64,000 bases of DNA from Jeongeupia chitinilytica (GTDB lineage: Bacteria; Pseudomonadota; Gammaproteobacteria; Burkholderiales; Chitinibacteraceae), in the NCBI RefSeq assembly GCF_014652315.1, contig NZ_BMYO01000008.1, positions 62,001-126,000 of the forward strand, written 5' to 3'. Numbering within the stretch: position 1 is the first letter of the stretch; every line of letters begins with the position of its first letter. The position numbers and the translations under genes were made by a program. This document shows positions 62,942 to 64,000 of the stretch, piece after piece. The notes under the pieces are model-generated. The model did not search any database, was not told where the DNA came from, and saw only the letters and a program-made list of their open reading frames with translations.

Positions 62942-63076
62942 TCAAATGAAGTGATTTTTTCCTTCTACCACCATAGCCCGTCGCTATGCGCTAGCGTAGA
63001 TCCTGCGTACCGGCCGGCTTTGCGCTGGCGCAACGTCATCTCGCGGGGGTTGCGGTAAAACCTAACCCGATTCCGG

Positions 63077-63106
63077 TTGTCCCGGCATGTATGCGTCGGG
63101 GATAAT
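63077..63106 (+). promoter_or_regulatory. Promoter of tkt
   Basis: TTGTCC (63077-63082), 18-bp spacer, GATAAT (63101-63106); leader of about 55 nt to the ATG. The rest of the 300-bp gap from 62866 holds the Fur-box-like site and nothing else recognised. Confidence 0.6.
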
Positions 63107-63167
63107 GCTGCGAACCGCTGTATGCCGTTTTTCCTTTGAATCGAATTGTTTGCGGAGGATGTACCTC

Positions 63168-64000
63168 ATGGCCAACCGCGCCGAACTTGCCAATGCCATT
63201 CGCGCTCTTGCGATGGATGCCGTGCAGAAAGCCAATTCCGGTCACCCCGGCATGCCGATGGGCATGGCCGAAATCGCGCTGGCGCTGTGGGGCGAAGGCG
63301 AAATGCGCTTCAATCCGCAGAATCCGGACTGGGCCAACCGTGATCGTTTCATCCTCTCCAACGGCCACGGCTCGATGCTGCAGTACGCGCTGCTGCACCT
63401 GACCGGCTACGACGTGTCGATCGACGACCTGAAGAACTTCCGCCAGCTGCACAGCAAGACCCCGGGTCACCCGGAATACGGCTATACCGTCGGCGTCGAG
63501 ACCACCACGGGTCCGCTGGGCCAGGGCATCACCAATGCCGTCGGCTTCGCACTGGCCGAAAAGCTGCTGGCACGCGAATTCAACAAGCCGGGCTTCGACA
63601 TCGTCGACCACCACACCTACTGCTTCCTCGGCGACGGTTGCCTGATGGAAGGCATCAGCCATGAAGCCGCCGCACTGGCCGGCACCTGGGGTCTCGGCAA
63701 GCTGGTCGCCTTCTGGGACGACAACGGCATCTCGATCGACGGCCACGTCGAAGGCTGGTTCACCGACGACACCCCGGGCCGTTTCGAAGCCTACGGCTGG
63801 CACGTGATCCGCCCGATCGACGGCCACGATGTCGACGCGGTGAAGAAGGCCATTGCCGAAGCCAAGGCCGTGACCGACAAGCCGTCGCTGATCTGCTGCA
63901 AGACCATCATCGGCAAGGGCAGCCCGAACAAGGCCAACAGCCACGATTCGCACGGCGCACCGCTGGGCGATGCCGAAATCAAGGCCACCCGCGACAGCAT
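63168..64000 (+). CDS. tkt: Transketolase, N-terminal part (runs off the window)
   Basis: First 277 codons of a thiamine-diphosphate enzyme of the pentose-phosphate pathway; the full protein should be near 660 residues. Seen: ANAIRALAMDAVQKANSGHP, MPMGMAEIALALW, SNGHGSMLQYALLHLTGYD, GPLGQGITNAVGFALAEK, and the diphosphate/metal motif GDGCLMEGISHEAAALAG with the matching WDDNGISIDG. The ATG at 63168 follows a good GGAGG. In related genomes gapA and pgk follow; that cannot be seen here. Confidence 0.96.
   Translation, partial: MANRAELANAIRALAMDAVQKANSGHPGMPMGMAEIALALWGEGEMRFNPQNPDWANRDRFILSNGHGSMLQYALLHLTGYDVSIDDLKNFRQLHSKTPGHPEYGYTVGVETTTGPLGQGITNAVGFALAEKLLAREFNKPGFDIVDHHTYCFLGDGCLMEGISHEAAALAGTWGLGKLVAFWDDNGISIDGHVEGWFTDDTPGRFEAYGWHVIRPIDGHDVDAVKKAIAEAKAVTDKPSLICCKTIIGKGSPNKANSHDSHGAPLGDAEIKATRDS

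Overview
The window is GC-rich (roughly two thirds G+C by eye) and almost fully coding. Gene content and order suggest a betaproteobacterium of the order Neisseriales, most likely a chitin-degrading relative of Chitinibacter, Jeongeupia or Chitinolyticbacter. The signs are the def-fmt-rsmB-DUF4390-ntrY-ntrX-trkA-trkH run, an H-NS protein of the TWSGRGRKPQW type, class I PHA synthase, and three tandem secreted chitinases. The taxon is inferred; no rRNA, tRNA, CRISPR array, insertion sequence or prophage was seen.

Layout. 1-3.4 kb: end of a Kup potassium transporter, then reverse-strand HAD nucleotidase, CBS protein and argB. 3.4-9.8 kb: a TetR-controlled tripartite RND efflux operon with an 18-bp palindromic operator abutting its promoter. 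9.9-18.4 kb: H-NS-like protein, uvrD, a receiver-TPR protein with an altered phosphoacceptor, a PhzF-like protein, ppc, and a small exported protein whose start codon lies inside a terminator-like hairpin. 18.4-24.8 kb: chitinase island, an AT-richer regulatory region followed by three GH18 chitinases. All three share a signal peptide, two CBM5/12 domains and Pro-Thr linkers but carry three unrelated-looking GH18 catalytic domains. 24.8-29.8 kb: murB, an exported protein, mpl, a diguanylate cyclase and a LysE-type exporter. 29.8-40.8 kb: a long reverse-strand run covering translation start and modification (def, fmt, rsmB), the HtpX protease, the NtrYX two-component system and TrkAH potassium uptake. 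41-48.7 kb: LysM protein, dprA, smg, topA and a GGDEF-EAL protein. 48.7-53.1 kb: a small exported protein, a gltIJKL-type acidic amino-acid ABC transporter and a second, unpartnered ATPase. 53.2-60.3 kb: reverse-strand lptD-surA-pdxA-rsmA and divergent amgK-murU. 60.4-64 kb: phaC, then gpmA preceded by a 30-codon ORF and a Fur-box-like site, then the start of tkt.

How it fits together. The chitinases release GlcNAc oligomers outside the cell. Several neighbours handle amino sugars and peptidoglycan inside it: murB (synthesis), mpl (tripeptide recycling), and amgK-murU (anomeric kinase and uridylyltransferase returning MurNAc to UDP-MurNAc). Carbon is then managed by gpmA, tkt, ppc and phaC. 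Two c-di-GMP enzymes, NtrYX and H-NS are the global regulators present. The most unusual points are the NtrX with a dismantled AAA+ domain, the pseudo-receiver-TPR protein, the chitinase with a DxxDxDPE active site and codon-block-expanded linkers, the stem-loop containing a start codon after ppc, and the Fur box / micro-ORF / gpmA arrangement.
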